Numbered from the stretch's first letter, positions 1 to 8,565 are shown. The stretch is 64,000 nucleotides of DNA from Caballeronia arvi (GCF_001544695.2 NZ_FCOM02000010.1:1-64000); one strand, 5' to 3'. A program made the numbers and translations. Notes: generated by a model not told the origin, from the sequence alone.

Positions 1-72
1 CAGCAGTTCAGCCGGTGGTCATCGGGTGGGGGAAATTGAAGTGCCCATCCCTGGGGGAGTTTGGGTGCCCGC

Positions 73-373
73 CAGGGCGCAGGAGGCCGACATAGAGCTG
101 ACCGTCGCGCAGGCTCTCGAGCTGACGCGGAGTTTCCATCGAGGTGATGTGCATCTCGACCTGCGGATTCGCTTTTCGAAAGTCCTTGAGTGCAGCGGGA
201 AGAAGCCCCGTAGACACCGCGGAGCCAACGTACCCGAGGGAGATATTTCCAACTTCGCCTCTCGCCGCATGCCTCCCCACAGCCTCGGCACGGTCCAGTT
301 GGCGGAGCGCCAGTGTCGCTTCCACGAGGAGAAGCTCGCCCGCGTCGGTCAATGTGACTGCCGAGCGCTTATT
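73..373 (-). pseudogene. LysR-family regulator, internal fragment
   Basis: The reading frame holds the end of a LysR helix-turn-helix domain (SAVTLTDAGE) followed by the start of the effector-binding domain (GNISLGYVGS, then SLRDGQLYVGLLRP). The DNA-recognition helices and about the last two thirds of the effector domain are missing, so no functional regulator can be made. The frame stays open up to 646, but the residues beyond about 373 read out of frame through a permease remnant. The fragment begins exactly where that permease fragment loses similarity, which points to a deletion or recombination junction near 365-380. The family assignment is good; the boundaries are approximate. Confidence 0.72.
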
Positions 374-636
374 GCCGCGAGCGTACCGAGGATCGTTGCC
401 AGAACCGTCGCGGACGGCGCGACGATGAAGCTGTTCTTCGCGGCCATGCGCCACTCCTCCGACGAGATCAGGTTCTCGTACCAACGCAACGACCATCCGG
501 GAATCGGATACACCAGAAACGTGCTCGGCGAGAACGACAGCGGCACGATCGCCAGCACCGGCAAGACGAGGTATAGCAGTGTCAGCGCGGCAAGGCCACG
601 AAGCGCGAAATACCAGGCGCGCTCGGCGAGCGACAT
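349..636 (-). pseudogene. ABC transporter permease (PotC type), N-terminal fragment
   Basis: A 95-residue frame starts like a spermidine/putrescine-type inner-membrane permease. There is a short cytoplasmic start, one strong membrane segment at about residues 15-35, and then the characteristic periplasmic stretch (PGWSLRWYENL) followed by AAKNSFIVAPSATVLATILGTLAA, which normally leads into the next membrane helix. The similarity stops near 380 and the last residues are out-of-frame LysR sequence. The remaining four or five membrane segments and the EAA loop are absent. It is a relic of a polyamine- or opine-type importer, possibly the one that served the neighbouring ureohydrolase relic. Confidence 0.72.
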
Positions 637-677
637 GTCGGTGCAAACCGACTCCTTGGCGTTATCCGAGGCCCACG

Positions 678-1017
678 CTCGATCACGGCATGCGTGTGGT
701 GTTCATCGAAGAGTTCGAAGCGCGCGGACCCACTGCTATCGCTGAAGAAAGTAGTCGGCGACGGACCGGTCTATCTTTCGCTCGATGTCGACGGCCTCGA
801 TCCGATCTTCACGCCGGGGACAGGAACGCCTGAAATTGGCGGTTTGACCACGCGCGAGACGCTGGCCCTGTTACGCGGTCTCGACGGTCTGAACTGGATC
901 AGTGGCGACGTCGTCGAAGTTTCGCCGCCCTATGATCCGAGCGGGAACACCGCTCTTGTTGCGGCAACGTTGATGTACGAGATCCTTTGCTTGTTCGCAA
1001 AACGGTTCGCGCGGTGA
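678..1017 (+). pseudogene. Ureohydrolase (agmatinase/guanidinobutyrase family), C-terminal fragment with frameshift
   Basis: The last third of a manganese ureohydrolase is visible. HGMRVVFIEEFEARGP lies in one frame (about 684-740) and continues in another frame as VVGDGPVYLSLDVDGLDP, then TPGTGTPEIGG. SLDVDGLDP carries two of the metal-binding aspartates of the family. A frameshift or small deletion lies at about 743-755, and the N-terminal two thirds with the other metal ligands are missing. The gene is dead. Such enzymes cleave guanidino compounds to urea and an amine and often sit beside PotABCD-type importers, which fits the adjacent permease relic. Confidence 0.75.
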
Positions 1018-1105
1018 ATCATTTCCTGTGGCGCATCGCGGCGTCACCCACCCCGGCGTCTGGACAACCGACCAATAAAGCGACAGCAAGGCGGTACGAG
1101 AAGGT

Positions 1106-1420
1106 TCAACGAAGCTGCACGCTCAGGCCCGAGGCGCACCAGTGACGGAAAGCTGTTGCTCGCCCAAAGTTGACTCGATATCCGACCGCGACGACGGCAC
1201 GGTGACTCAACAAGCATTTGCCGCGATCCGACGACCTTAAGTCATTCTCCGCCTTGATGTCGCCGATCGCATCCGCTTGTCGGAGCATTTTGTCTGCCCG
1301 TTCGAGGTTCATGCCGAACAGGTAAGCAAATTCACGAAATTCGAACCAGGCAGTGTTCCCGTCAAGCCTTCCATCGATCTTTCGGCTGCTCGACGCACAC
1401 ACATACTTTACGGACCTCAT
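1106..1420 (-). CDS. RhuM-like protein, divergent or degenerate
   Basis: A frame of about 104 codons starts at an ATG preceded by a GAGGAGG-type ribosome binding site. Its middle (LDGNTAWFEFREFAYLFGMN) and C-terminal part (VVAVGYRVNFGRATAFRHW) resemble the two conserved blocks of RhuM-family proteins, in which an XXVGYRVnSxRaxxFRxWA block is typical. It is much shorter than the usual RhuM length of about 300 residues, and the segment between the blocks is poorly conserved. Function is unknown; RhuM genes are common on genomic islands. The frame is open for another 44 codons upstream. It may be a decayed remnant rather than a working gene. Confidence 0.42.
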   Translation of the reverse strand: MRSVKYVCASSSRKIDGRLDGNTAWFEFREFAYLFGMNLERADKMLRQADAIGDIKAENDLRSSDRGKCLLSHRAVVAVGYRVNFGRATAFRHWCASGLSVQLR

Positions 1421-1832
1421 CGTGCACACACCTCCTCGCCGCAAAGTAATCAGCAGAAACTCGATGGACGCACTTTTCAGTTCGTCCATTGTTCGAAACG
1501 TGCCTCTATTTAACAGGCCTCGTGCCGGTGACCGATAGAACAAAGTCGCCAAAGAAGCAGACTACGCCGTCAATCAACTTATTTTCCGATGGTGCCGGAC
1601 ATTACCGCTGTGCCGCCTCGGTAAAGACACAGCATGAGAATGCCAGCCCAAGCGCGGTAGTTGGGCATCGTTCGCGCGTTGTGACGACGCCTTGGCGGCC
1701 GCCACCAGGAAAGGTGCCTGTGCTCGGGCACTCAACGGTATAGAGATACTGTCGCAAAGTTGTTCATTTCAGACTCATTGATCTGCGACAGTTGGCCGGA
1801 CTCTGCCCGATGCGATCGGTCGAAGTCGACGT
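1421..1832. other. Intergenic stretch without a supported gene
   Basis: No frame here has recognisable protein similarity or a good ribosome binding site. Short open frames exist on both strands but look like chance. I see no tRNA, repeat or clear terminator. Confidence 0.5.
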
Positions 1833-2189
1833 TCAGGCGCTGATCCAGGCTCGCGCCTGTTCTAGCTCGTTGAGGTGAAACGCCTTGATTTCAGCCTTTG
1901 TAAAGAACCGCGCCAAATGCATCGCGGCGCGAATCCAGCCCGCGTCGGCCACTACCGCCGCGCGCGTGACCTTGCGCGCGACGGAGACGCCAAGCGTCAA
2001 GTCGGTCCACAGCGCTTTCGGCTCGATCCCGCTGAAATGCTCTATGCGTTCGAGCACACGGGTCTTACCGTGCAGTTCAAGATCACCACGCATTCGTTCA
2101 ATGGCTTCGCGCAGTTCGCGATCAGTGAGTTTGCCTTCGACCGATATTTCGATGACCGGCGAATCGGGATCGGTGTGATACAGGATCAT
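1833..2189 (-). CDS. SpoIIAA-like / STAS-SEC14 domain protein
   Basis: This 118-residue cytoplasmic protein matches the SpoIIAA-like (DUF3478) family. It has an N-terminal beta strand (VIEISVEGKLTD), an amphipathic helix (DRELREAIERMR), the central IEHFSGIEP-type turn and the C-terminal FTKAEIKAFHLNELEQARAWI helix that closes the fold. Members have the usual full length of about 120 residues and an anti-sigma-factor-antagonist-like fold, but no catalytic role is established. The gene stands alone between decayed genes and a DUF4148 gene, so context gives no functional hint. The start is the first ATG of the frame. Confidence 0.82.
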   Translation of the reverse strand: MILYHTDPDSPVIEISVEGKLTDRELREAIERMRGDLELHGKTRVLERIEHFSGIEPKALWTDLTLGVSVARKVTRAAVVADAGWIRAAMHLARFFTKAEIKAFHLNELEQARAWISA

Positions 2190-2545
2190 GGCATCCCCCG
2201 GGCTTAGGGAGAGGTAACTCGTTCAGGCACGGATGAGCCTCGCGTTTGATGGCTCTCTCATGGTACCCCTTTCCATCGGCTGAGTCAGGTTATGACCACG
2301 CGCGTTTTCGTTCTGGTGCCTGTCGTCGCGCGCGCGTTGGGAGCGGCCCTTTCACGCAAGCTGTGGATGCTCGGCTCCGCACGTCGAGCGTCGCGTCATG
2401 GCCGCACTCAGCCGGCGAAAACAGGCGCGAAGGGTGCAATTCCTATTGCGGTGACTGGACTGAGGCAAAATAGGTGAGGAAGTTACGCGCGACCGGTGGC
2501 GCCGCGCCGCTTGCGTTGCGCTAGTCTGCCGCATGGAGATGCGCT
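2190..2545. other. Intergenic stretch upstream of the DUF4148 gene
   Basis: This stretch separates the divergently oriented SpoIIAA-like and DUF4148 genes, so it should contain both promoters. The two plus-strand frames at 2246-2477 have no similarity to known proteins and atypical composition, and I do not call them. No repeat or RNA gene was seen. Confidence 0.45.
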
Positions 2546-2857
2546 ATGGAAAAGCTCACGAAAAGTTGCTCGACGATTGCTGCATTGACGCTCCTTCTGA
2601 ACGGCTATGCTGCCGCCGGCGTGCCGCACAGCGGGCGACATCTGACCCCAACCGAGTGCCATGACCTGGCGGCAACAAAAAGCAACGCGCCTCGGACGAG
2701 ATCACAACAACGAAGCGAGCTTTCGGCTCTGAGCAAAGCGGGCTACAACCCTTCACCATGGCGCGACGACCCGAACTACCCAGCGGATCTACATGCGGCG
2801 CAGCGCCGGGTCGACCATTGGTTCGAAACGGAGTGCAAGCAGTCTCCACCCAAGTGA
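2546..2857 (+). CDS. DUF4148 exported protein
   Basis: This 103-residue protein has an N-terminal signal peptide (charged start, hydrophobic core at residues 10-24, cleavage near AAAG) followed by a DUF4148 domain. The hallmark SELSALSKAGYNPSPWRDDPNYPADLHAAQRRVD block (given here only as a landmark around residues 58-92) links an alpha-helical start to the YP-dipeptide motif of the family. Two cysteines, one near residue 38 and one near the C-terminus, could form a disulfide in the periplasm. DUF4148 proteins are abundant in Burkholderiaceae and their function is unknown. A second member lies at 56955-57275. Confidence 0.8.
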   Translation: MEKLTKSCSTIAALTLLLNGYAAAGVPHSGRHLTPTECHDLAATKSNAPRTRSQQRSELSALSKAGYNPSPWRDDPNYPADLHAAQRRVDHWFETECKQSPPK

Positions 2858-3211
2858 GAGGCCCCGGAGCCGCTACAGTCCTCCTCAATCTTCGCGCGCA
2901 GCAACGCTCGGCGCATTGCGGCGCATCTGCAGCTACGTTGGAGCGTGGCCTGCAGACCGCCCCACGGGTCTACCTTTCAACGAATGCAGACGGCGCGCCG
3001 AATTTATCCGTCCCCTAGCCCGCTCTACTGATATCGCTCAGTCCGCCCCGCCAGACCTGCATTGACAGCGTTTTCGCACCTTGCGACGGCATAGCGGACG
3101 ACCGCTTATGGGCCGAGACCGGCGGTGTGACCTCGGCGTTCCCCTGCTCTGCCTGCGGAGCTCAGCGGTAAGCTCCGTTCGCGCTGATTCGACGGAGCAA
3201 CCATTTCGCGC
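2858..3211. other. Intergenic stretch with a hairpin
   Basis: No gene is supported here. An inverted repeat of CGGAGCT and AGCTCCG (3156-3162 and 3171-3177, 8-base loop) lies just downstream of the minus-strand racemase operon. It could be a weak terminator or mRNA 3' stabiliser for that operon, although no T-tract follows it. Confidence 0.4.
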
Positions 3212-4273
3212 TCACTTCCGCGACTTGATGAGCTTTTCATCCACCGCTTCTTGCCAGGTATCGGAAAGAGTAAATCCGTCCTGAAACCGGTCAGTCGGGT
3301 CCATTCCAACTTGCGCCGTGTAGGTGACCCATGCTTGCCCGGCAACTGAAGGGATGATGGCGGGCTGATCGCCGAGCATCGTTGTTTCGACAATCCGGCT
3401 CTCGAAGATTGAACCGATGATGGACTCATGTACGAACAGCTCGTTGACCGCAATTTCTCCTTTTGCATGCATCACGGCCAGCCTTGCAGACGTTCCGGTG
3501 CCACACGGCGACCTGTCGCATCGACCCGGTGAGACGATCACGGTGTTACGCGAAACGACGCGCCCCGATTCGCGTCGAAGCGGCATGACGAACTCAGTTT
3601 GAGTGATACCTTTGATGAGTGGGTTGAGCGGATGCGGTGAAGGCAACTGTTCGGCAGCTGCCACCTTGATACGTTGTCCAAGCTCGCAGAGGTCTCTTGC
3701 CTCGTCCGGCACGATGTTGAAACCCAGTGCCGCAGCGTCGACGATGACATAGGTCATTCCGCCGTAGCCGACATCGACCTTGATTGTCCCCAGGCCTGGC
3801 ACTTCGATGAGCTTGTCCAGATGATTGGCGAACGCTGGTTGATTGACGAACTCAACGCGCGTGACCTTGCCTTGGAAGCATTCACACCGAAGCTTTATCA
3901 GCCCTGCAGGCGCTTCGAGCGTAAGCTCTGTCACCGGCTCGACCATCGGAAGAATGCCGGTTTCCAGCAGCACCGTCGCGACGCACATGGTGTTTGAACC
4001 GGACATCGCAGGATACTCGGTCGACTCAGCGATGATGTACGCCATCTGCGCCCGCTCGTCGACGGCAGGCAAGACGAAGTTGACGCTTTGATTGGCAGAA
4101 CCGCGGGGTTCGAAAAGGCACATCCGTCGAAGATCATCGCGATGTTCTTCGAGATGCATCATCTTCTCAAAGATTGTGTCGCCCGGAATGTCGATGAGCC
4201 CGCCGACTACAACGTTTCCGACCTCACCTTCCGCATGACATCCGATCACGCTCAACATCTTGCTCCAACGCAT
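3212..4273 (-). CDS. Proline racemase-family hydroxyproline 2-epimerase (Ser/Cys type)
   Basis: This 353-residue member of the proline racemase superfamily should invert the alpha carbon of proline or hydroxyproline in the cytoplasm. The first catalytic position is Ser91 (MSGSNTM, normally MCGH) and the second is Cys257 (DRSPCGTGTS), so it belongs to the Ser/Cys subgroup. In characterised family members that subgroup has been linked to 4-hydroxyproline and 3-hydroxyproline 2-epimerase activity. The ATG at 4273 is chosen over an in-frame start 42 bases upstream because a GGAGGCAGG ribosome binding site directly precedes it and the protein then begins with the family-typical MRWSK. It lies downstream of the enolase-superfamily gene in the same operon. 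The substrate is inferred from context. Confidence 0.85.
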   Translation of the reverse strand: MRWSKMLSVIGCHAEGEVGNVVVGGLIDIPGDTIFEKMMHLEEHRDDLRRMCLFEPRGSANQSVNFVLPAVDERAQMAYIIAESTEYPAMSGSNTMCVATVLLETGILPMVEPVTELTLEAPAGLIKLRCECFQGKVTRVEFVNQPAFANHLDKLIEVPGLGTIKVDVGYGGMTYVIVDAAALGFNIVPDEARDLCELGQRIKVAAAEQLPSPHPLNPLIKGITQTEFVMPLRRESGRVVSRNTVIVSPGRCDRSPCGTGTSARLAVMHAKGEIAVNELFVHESIIGSIFESRIVETTMLGDQPAIIPSVAGQAWVTYTAQVGMDPTDRFQDGFTLSDTWQEAVDEKLIKSRK

Positions 4274-4546
4274 ACCTGCCTCCGATGTTATTTTCCAGAG
4301 TGACTGCCAAACCAAGCCTTCGAGGCGTCGTTTCGAACGCGACTAGCGCGCTTCTCAGAGCGACGTTTTGTTTCGCGCTCACCGGGTAATGTACAGCGGC
4401 TCTCAGAGCCGTCCCAGTCATTGATGAAATGGGCCATCAGAAGGCACTTGAGCTTCGTGCCGTTCGATGGATCTTCCAACTCTCAAGCTCAAGTACTCCC
4501 CACGCTTGCGATCAGGGCAGAAGGCTTCGTTCCCTGAATCCCCCGG

Positions 4547-5653
4547 TTAGCTAAATGAGAACAGCGGTTCGCCCAGCGCTTTCGCGTCGATTTCGATACC
4601 AAGGCCAGGGGCCGACGGCGAGGAACCGAACCCGTCTTTGCTTCGCGGTTGATAGCCGGCCACGTGCTCGTTGGTCCAGTCGTTCATGAACGAGACGCTA
4701 AGCAGTGCCCGCTCTTTTGTCGAAGCGGCCAAGTGTGCTGACGCAGCCGACACCACGTCGCCACCCCACGTATCTTCGATGGTCATCTGTAGGCCAAGCT
4801 CTTGACCGAGGTCGCGCATCAGTTTGGCCTTCGTGAGGCCACCGACTTTCGAGACCTTGAGATTGAACGCGCCAGCGCCGCCTTCTCGGACCGCTCGAAT
4901 CAGCGTTGCGGGATCGTTCACGACTTCGTCGTAGACCATGGGGAGGGTTGTGTGCTTACGTACTTCAATGCACTCTTCCATCGTCGGGCATGGTTGTTCA
5001 AAATAGAAGCGGGGCAGATTCTCCATCGCGCGTGCAGCGATAATCGCGTCGTTGACCCGCCATCCGCAGTTCGCGTCACCAACGATAAGGTCTTCCGGAC
5101 CCGTCGCGTCGATGATGTGCTTCGCGCGAATGCCGTCGAGCGTCGGGTCTCCGCCGATTTTGAGTTGAAAGCGATGAATGCCCTCCTCGCGTCGCGCAAG
5201 AACGTAACTCACCATCTCCTCGGGAGTTCCGAGTGGTACCGCAAAATAAAGCGGGAAGCGCTCTTGTCGTACACCGCCGAGCATCTCAGCGACGCTTGCA
5301 CCCCACACCTTGCCGGTCAAGTCCCAACAGGCGACATCGATCGGGCTCTTCGCATACGAATGACCCATTAGCACGACGTCCATCGCATCGTACACACCCG
5401 AAATGTTCGTCGGATCAAGGCCGATCAGAGCGGGCGCGATCAGCTCGAGCGCAGCGCGCGCGCCCGATGCATGCTGAGGCAGGTAGGCAGAACCGAGCGG
5501 ACAAACTTCGCCCCAGCCGTCGTGACCCGAGTCGCTGGTCACACGAACCATTGTCGACGGGAGCGATGTGGTGTCGCGGCCGCCCGACATCGTGTACACG
5601 CCGTGAATGTAGGTCAGGTCGAAGTTGAATACGTCAATCTTTGCAATTTTCAT
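4547..5653 (-). CDS. cis-3-hydroxy-L-proline dehydratase (enolase superfamily)
   Basis: This 368-residue mandelate racemase/muconate lactonizing enzyme-type protein closely follows the pattern of cis-3-hydroxy-L-proline dehydratases, which convert cis-3-hydroxyproline to delta1-pyrroline-2-carboxylate. An N-terminal capping domain (WGEVCPLGSAYLP, residues 47-59) precedes the TIM barrel. The barrel carries the acid/base Lys165 (FQLKIGGDP), the metal ligands Asp193 (GDANCGW), Glu219 (FEQPC) and Asp242/Glu243 (VYDEV), and the second lysine motif NLKVSKVGG (266-269). The length is normal. It lies between two proline-racemase-family genes and downstream of an ABC importer. Hydroxyproline-betaine epimerase is the main alternative in this subfamily. 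Confidence 0.83.
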   Translation of the reverse strand: MKIAKIDVFNFDLTYIHGVYTMSGGRDTTSLPSTMVRVTSDSGHDGWGEVCPLGSAYLPQHASGARAALELIAPALIGLDPTNISGVYDAMDVVLMGHSYAKSPIDVACWDLTGKVWGASVAEMLGGVRQERFPLYFAVPLGTPEEMVSYVLARREEGIHRFQLKIGGDPTLDGIRAKHIIDATGPEDLIVGDANCGWRVNDAIIAARAMENLPRFYFEQPCPTMEECIEVRKHTTLPMVYDEVVNDPATLIRAVREGGAGAFNLKVSKVGGLTKAKLMRDLGQELGLQMTIEDTWGGDVVSAASAHLAASTKERALLSVSFMNDWTNEHVAGYQPRSKDGFGSSPSAPGLGIEIDAKALGEPLFSFS

Positions 5654-5823
5654 TGGACTTACCTGATTGCAGTTGAGTGTTCTACGTCACGGACGCGAGG
5701 GGCGGTTTCCAATGCACTACCCGCGTGACACAAGGAGTTTCGCCGCTCCGCTTGTTTTCCGAGCTTCAGCCTGCAACCGGTGAAGCACGCAACAGATGCA
5801 GTTGGCATCGCTACGGGTGCGGA

Positions 5824-5853
5824 GCAGGAGACTGAACTTCTTTAGTCTCCTGC
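5824..5853 (-). other. Perfect 10-bp inverted repeat between operon genes
   Basis: GCAGGAGACT (5824-5833) and AGTCTCCTGC (5844-5853) form a perfect 10-bp stem with a 10-base loop. It lies between the end of the Cys/Gly racemase gene (5895) and the start of the dehydratase gene (5653). No U-tract follows on the minus strand, so an intercistronic mRNA stabiliser or attenuator is more likely than a full terminator. Confidence 0.6.
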
Positions 5854-5894
5854 TTATTGCAACGATATAGCGTCGAAAATCGCTGCAAGCGTCC

Positions 5895-6911
5895 TTAAGC
5901 CACAACGAAGCCCTTCCCGACCACGTCGTCCTTGTCGAAAGTCCAGCGAGCGGTCCCGAGAATACTCGCGGTGCCTTTGACTGTCGGTCGAACCGCACGT
6001 ACGCCGTTCAGCTTTGTTTCCCCGAGCAAGCATCCTTCGAAGGTGCCGCTTCCCAAAAGACCCTCCGTCAAGATTGGCTGATTGAATCCGAGTTGGCCTT
6101 TCGATTCGAGCAGCGCCATCATTGCACTGGTCGCCGTCCCGCCCGGTGAGCGATCCAGTTGGCCCACGCCGAAGACGTGTACATTTTTGTAGAGTGCGCC
6201 AGGAAGTGTAGGCTCATGCCAGAAGGTCACGAACCCCATGTCGTTGACATGACTGACCGACGGATGTTGAATGCGCAGTTTTTCCCGCAATTGATCGCGA
6301 GCCAAAATCCCGTAATGGATCAGCGCCTTACCATTCTCCGGTGCGATGCGGAGCTTAGTACCGCGCAGGTCGATTGCTGCGAAGTAGTTCCCGCCGAAGA
6401 TGATGTCGGCCTTCAGTTCGCCGAGATCGGGCAAGTCGACCGAAACATCAGTCGCCGCAACGTACGCAGGAACGTTCTCGAAGCGCGTCCAAAGAGCCTT
6501 ATCCCCGTCAGTGCCGACTTCGGCAGTAACAGGACCAGCGAGTGTCTCGAAACGGATAGTCGTGCTGCCGCCTGTCTCGTTGCGACGTACCAAGCCAAGC
6601 GAAACCATCGCCATGGCGATTGCGATCGTCCCATGGCCACACATGTATTGATATTGTGTGGCATCCATGTAGATCAACCCGGCATCGAACTCCGGCGAGG
6701 ACGGGGGCGTAACGAAAACACCGACCATGTCCTTGTGTCCTCGAGGCTCACGCATCAACCCAAGGCGGAGCCAGTCGTAGTGCGCTTCGATAAATTGCTT
6801 CTTCTCCAGAATCGTCGAGTTGGCCGGATAGGGAATTCCGCTGTGAACGATGCACAGCGGCTCGCCTTCCGTATGCGTGTAAATTACGTCGAAGGTGTCT
6901 TGGAGTTTCAT
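5895..6911 (-). CDS. Proline racemase-family protein with Cys/Gly active-site pair
   Basis: This 338-residue protein has the whole proline racemase fold: YTHTEGEP near the start, the first catalytic cysteine Cys91 in MCGHGT, and the second catalytic loop DRSPGGTATS. In that loop the second catalytic position is Gly257 instead of the cysteine of racemases and epimerases or the threonine of trans-3-hydroxyproline dehydratases. Loss of the second acid/base residue means a two-base racemization is unlikely, whereas a one-base elimination or dehydratase-like reaction is conceivable. It is the first enzyme gene after the ABC importer, 27 bases from the permease end, so it probably acts directly on the imported substrate. 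The substrate is unknown. Confidence 0.82.
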   Translation of the reverse strand: MKLQDTFDVIYTHTEGEPLCIVHSGIPYPANSTILEKKQFIEAHYDWLRLGLMREPRGHKDMVGVFVTPPSSPEFDAGLIYMDATQYQYMCGHGTIAIAMAMVSLGLVRRNETGGSTTIRFETLAGPVTAEVGTDGDKALWTRFENVPAYVAATDVSVDLPDLGELKADIIFGGNYFAAIDLRGTKLRIAPENGKALIHYGILARDQLREKLRIQHPSVSHVNDMGFVTFWHEPTLPGALYKNVHVFGVGQLDRSPGGTATSAMMALLESKGQLGFNQPILTEGLLGSGTFEGCLLGETKLNGVRAVRPTVKGTASILGTARWTFDKDDVVGKGFVVA

Positions 6912-6938
6912 GGGGCAGTTCCTAATAGATCAGGTTTG

Positions 6939-7727
6939 CTAGTTGGACTTCGGCAAAACGTCTAAGCCAAAGAGAAGATCGAGGACGACCAGCGCCGCGG
7001 CAGCCCCCAAAATAGAGATTGCGGAAACAGCGGCGATTGTGGGATCGATCGTGTACTGCACGTAGTTGAAGAGCTTTACTGGCATGGTTGTCAATGCTGG
7101 CGTCGTATTGAAGATACTCATCTCGACGTTGATCCATGACGTGATGAATGCCAGCACTGCGCCGCTAATAACCCCACCTTTTATCTGCGGAAGGACCACC
7201 AGAAAGAACGTCTCGATCGGAGTTGCGCCCAGGTCGAAAGATGCTTCCTCGAGCGAACGAAGACCGCCCACCAGTTGCGGCAATACAGACCGCATCACGA
7301 GAGGAAAGATAATCACTACGTGACCCACCAGCAAAGCGGAGAAACTGCGTACCATCCCAATCGCGCTTCCGTATTGGAGAATCGCAGCGCCCAAAACGAG
7401 AGAAGGCAACACCAGTGGGGACATCAATACCGCTTCAATAACGCCCCGTCCGGGTACCTCAAATCGCGTAAGGGCGATGGAAGCTGAAACTGCCATGACG
7501 ACTGAGACGACAGTCGCGACAGCAGCAAGTACCGTCGAGGTCGCGAAGGCTGACATATAGCTCGCGTCCTGCATCGCTACACCGTACCAATGCAGAGTTA
7601 TCCCTTTCGGTGGAAACGCCAGAAACTGACTCTGAGTCACGGACGCGCCAACGATAATCACGAGCGGTAGTGCCAGGTAGGCAAGTACAAGCCACGCTAC
7701 TATTCGAACTACTCCACGCGCGATCAT
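6939..7727 (-). CDS. ABC transporter permease (PotC type)
   Basis: This inner-membrane permease of about 262 residues belongs to a spermidine/putrescine-type importer. It has six predicted hydrophobic segments; the first is VAWLVLAYLALPLVIIVG. The EAA-loop signature (EEASFDLGATPIETFFLVVLPQIKGG) is present and contacts the ATPase. The start is taken at the ATG at 7727, which overlaps the TGA of the preceding permease gene as ATGA, a sign of translational coupling. The 24 codons upstream in frame are overlap with that gene. Together with 7724-8560, 8566-9618 and 9631-10668 it forms a complete importer, probably for a hydroxyproline-like compound given the enzymes that follow. Confidence 0.85.
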   Translation of the reverse strand: MIARGVVRIVAWLVLAYLALPLVIIVGASVTQSQFLAFPPKGITLHWYGVAMQDASYMSAFATSTVLAAVATVVSVVMAVSASIALTRFEVPGRGVIEAVLMSPLVLPSLVLGAAILQYGSAIGMVRSFSALLVGHVVIIFPLVMRSVLPQLVGGLRSLEEASFDLGATPIETFFLVVLPQIKGGVISGAVLAFITSWINVEMSIFNTTPALTTMPVKLFNYVQYTIDPTIAAVSAISILGAAAALVVLDLLFGLDVLPKSN

Positions 7728-8560
7728 GCAGGCCTCCCAGTTGCGCCGATTCGGTTTGCCGCCGCCACCATGATCAAGGTCAACACCAAAAGCGTGCAAC
7801 TCAGTGCGCCACCATAGTGGAAGTCAAAGACAGTGCTGTACTGCTGGAATATCAGCATGGAGAACATCGTTATCTTTCCGCCACCCAACAGTGCCGGAGT
7901 GACATAAGCGCTAACGGACAACGTAAATACCATGATCGCGCCGGCCAATAGGCCCGGCAAACATAGCGGGAACGTGACGGTCCAAAATGCCGCAGCTTTG
8001 CTGGCACCAAGGTCCTGAGCGGCATTCTCAAGGGATCCGTCGAGCTTTCCGATGGCGTTGCCCACAGTCAGCACGATAAAGGGAAGGTGCACATACACCA
8101 GGCCGATCAGAATGCCCGTCTCGGTGCCGAGCAAGCGCATCGGCGCGTCGCTGATGCCGAGCGATAACAGAGAGTCATTGACGAGACCTTTGCGTCCGAG
8201 CAGCACGATCCAACCAAACGAACGAACGATGTTGCTGGTGAAGAGAGGAAGAATGAGCAGTACGATGAAGGCGCGGCGCAGTGTCCGGCTGCCGACGTTA
8301 CGCACCAGGTAGTACGCCAGCGGATAGCCAAGAAAGATGCATATCACTGTGGTCAGCAAGGCGAGTTTGAAAGTCAGAATCAGCACGTCCCAGTGATACC
8401 GGTCCAGCAAGATGCGCTCATAGTTGGCCAGGGTCACGCTTCCGCCCGTGCCAGTGAAGCTCGACAGGGCCACGACAAGCATCGGTGCGAGGAAAAACGC
8501 TACGAAAAAGATGCACGGTGCGCCCAGGAGCAAACCGACGGAAAGGAGAGGGCGTTTCAT
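7724..8560 (-). CDS. ABC transporter permease (PotB type)
   Basis: This is the first permease of the importer, about 278 residues with six hydrophobic segments and the EAA loop ENAAQDLGASKAAAFWTVTFPL at about residues 175-196. The ATG at 8560 is preferred because an AGGAG lies seven bases upstream. An in-frame GTG at 8569 overlaps the ATPase stop but has no room for a ribosome binding site. The gene is translationally coupled to the second permease through an ATGA overlap at 7724-7727. It would form a heterodimeric channel with that permease in the inner membrane. Confidence 0.86.
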   Translation of the reverse strand: MKRPLLSVGLLLGAPCIFFVAFFLAPMLVVALSSFTGTGGSVTLANYERILLDRYHWDVLILTFKLALLTTVICIFLGYPLAYYLVRNVGSRTLRRAFIVLLILPLFTSNIVRSFGWIVLLGRKGLVNDSLLSLGISDAPMRLLGTETGILIGLVYVHLPFIVLTVGNAIGKLDGSLENAAQDLGASKAAAFWTVTFPLCLPGLLAGAIMVFTLSVSAYVTPALLGGGKITMFSMLIFQQYSTVFDFHYGGALSCTLLVLTLIMVAAANRIGATGRPA

Positions 8561-8565
8561 CTGGC

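Noticed and set aside
2246..2477. Two short plus-strand open frames
   Set aside because: No family similarity, poor composition and no neighbouring operon support.
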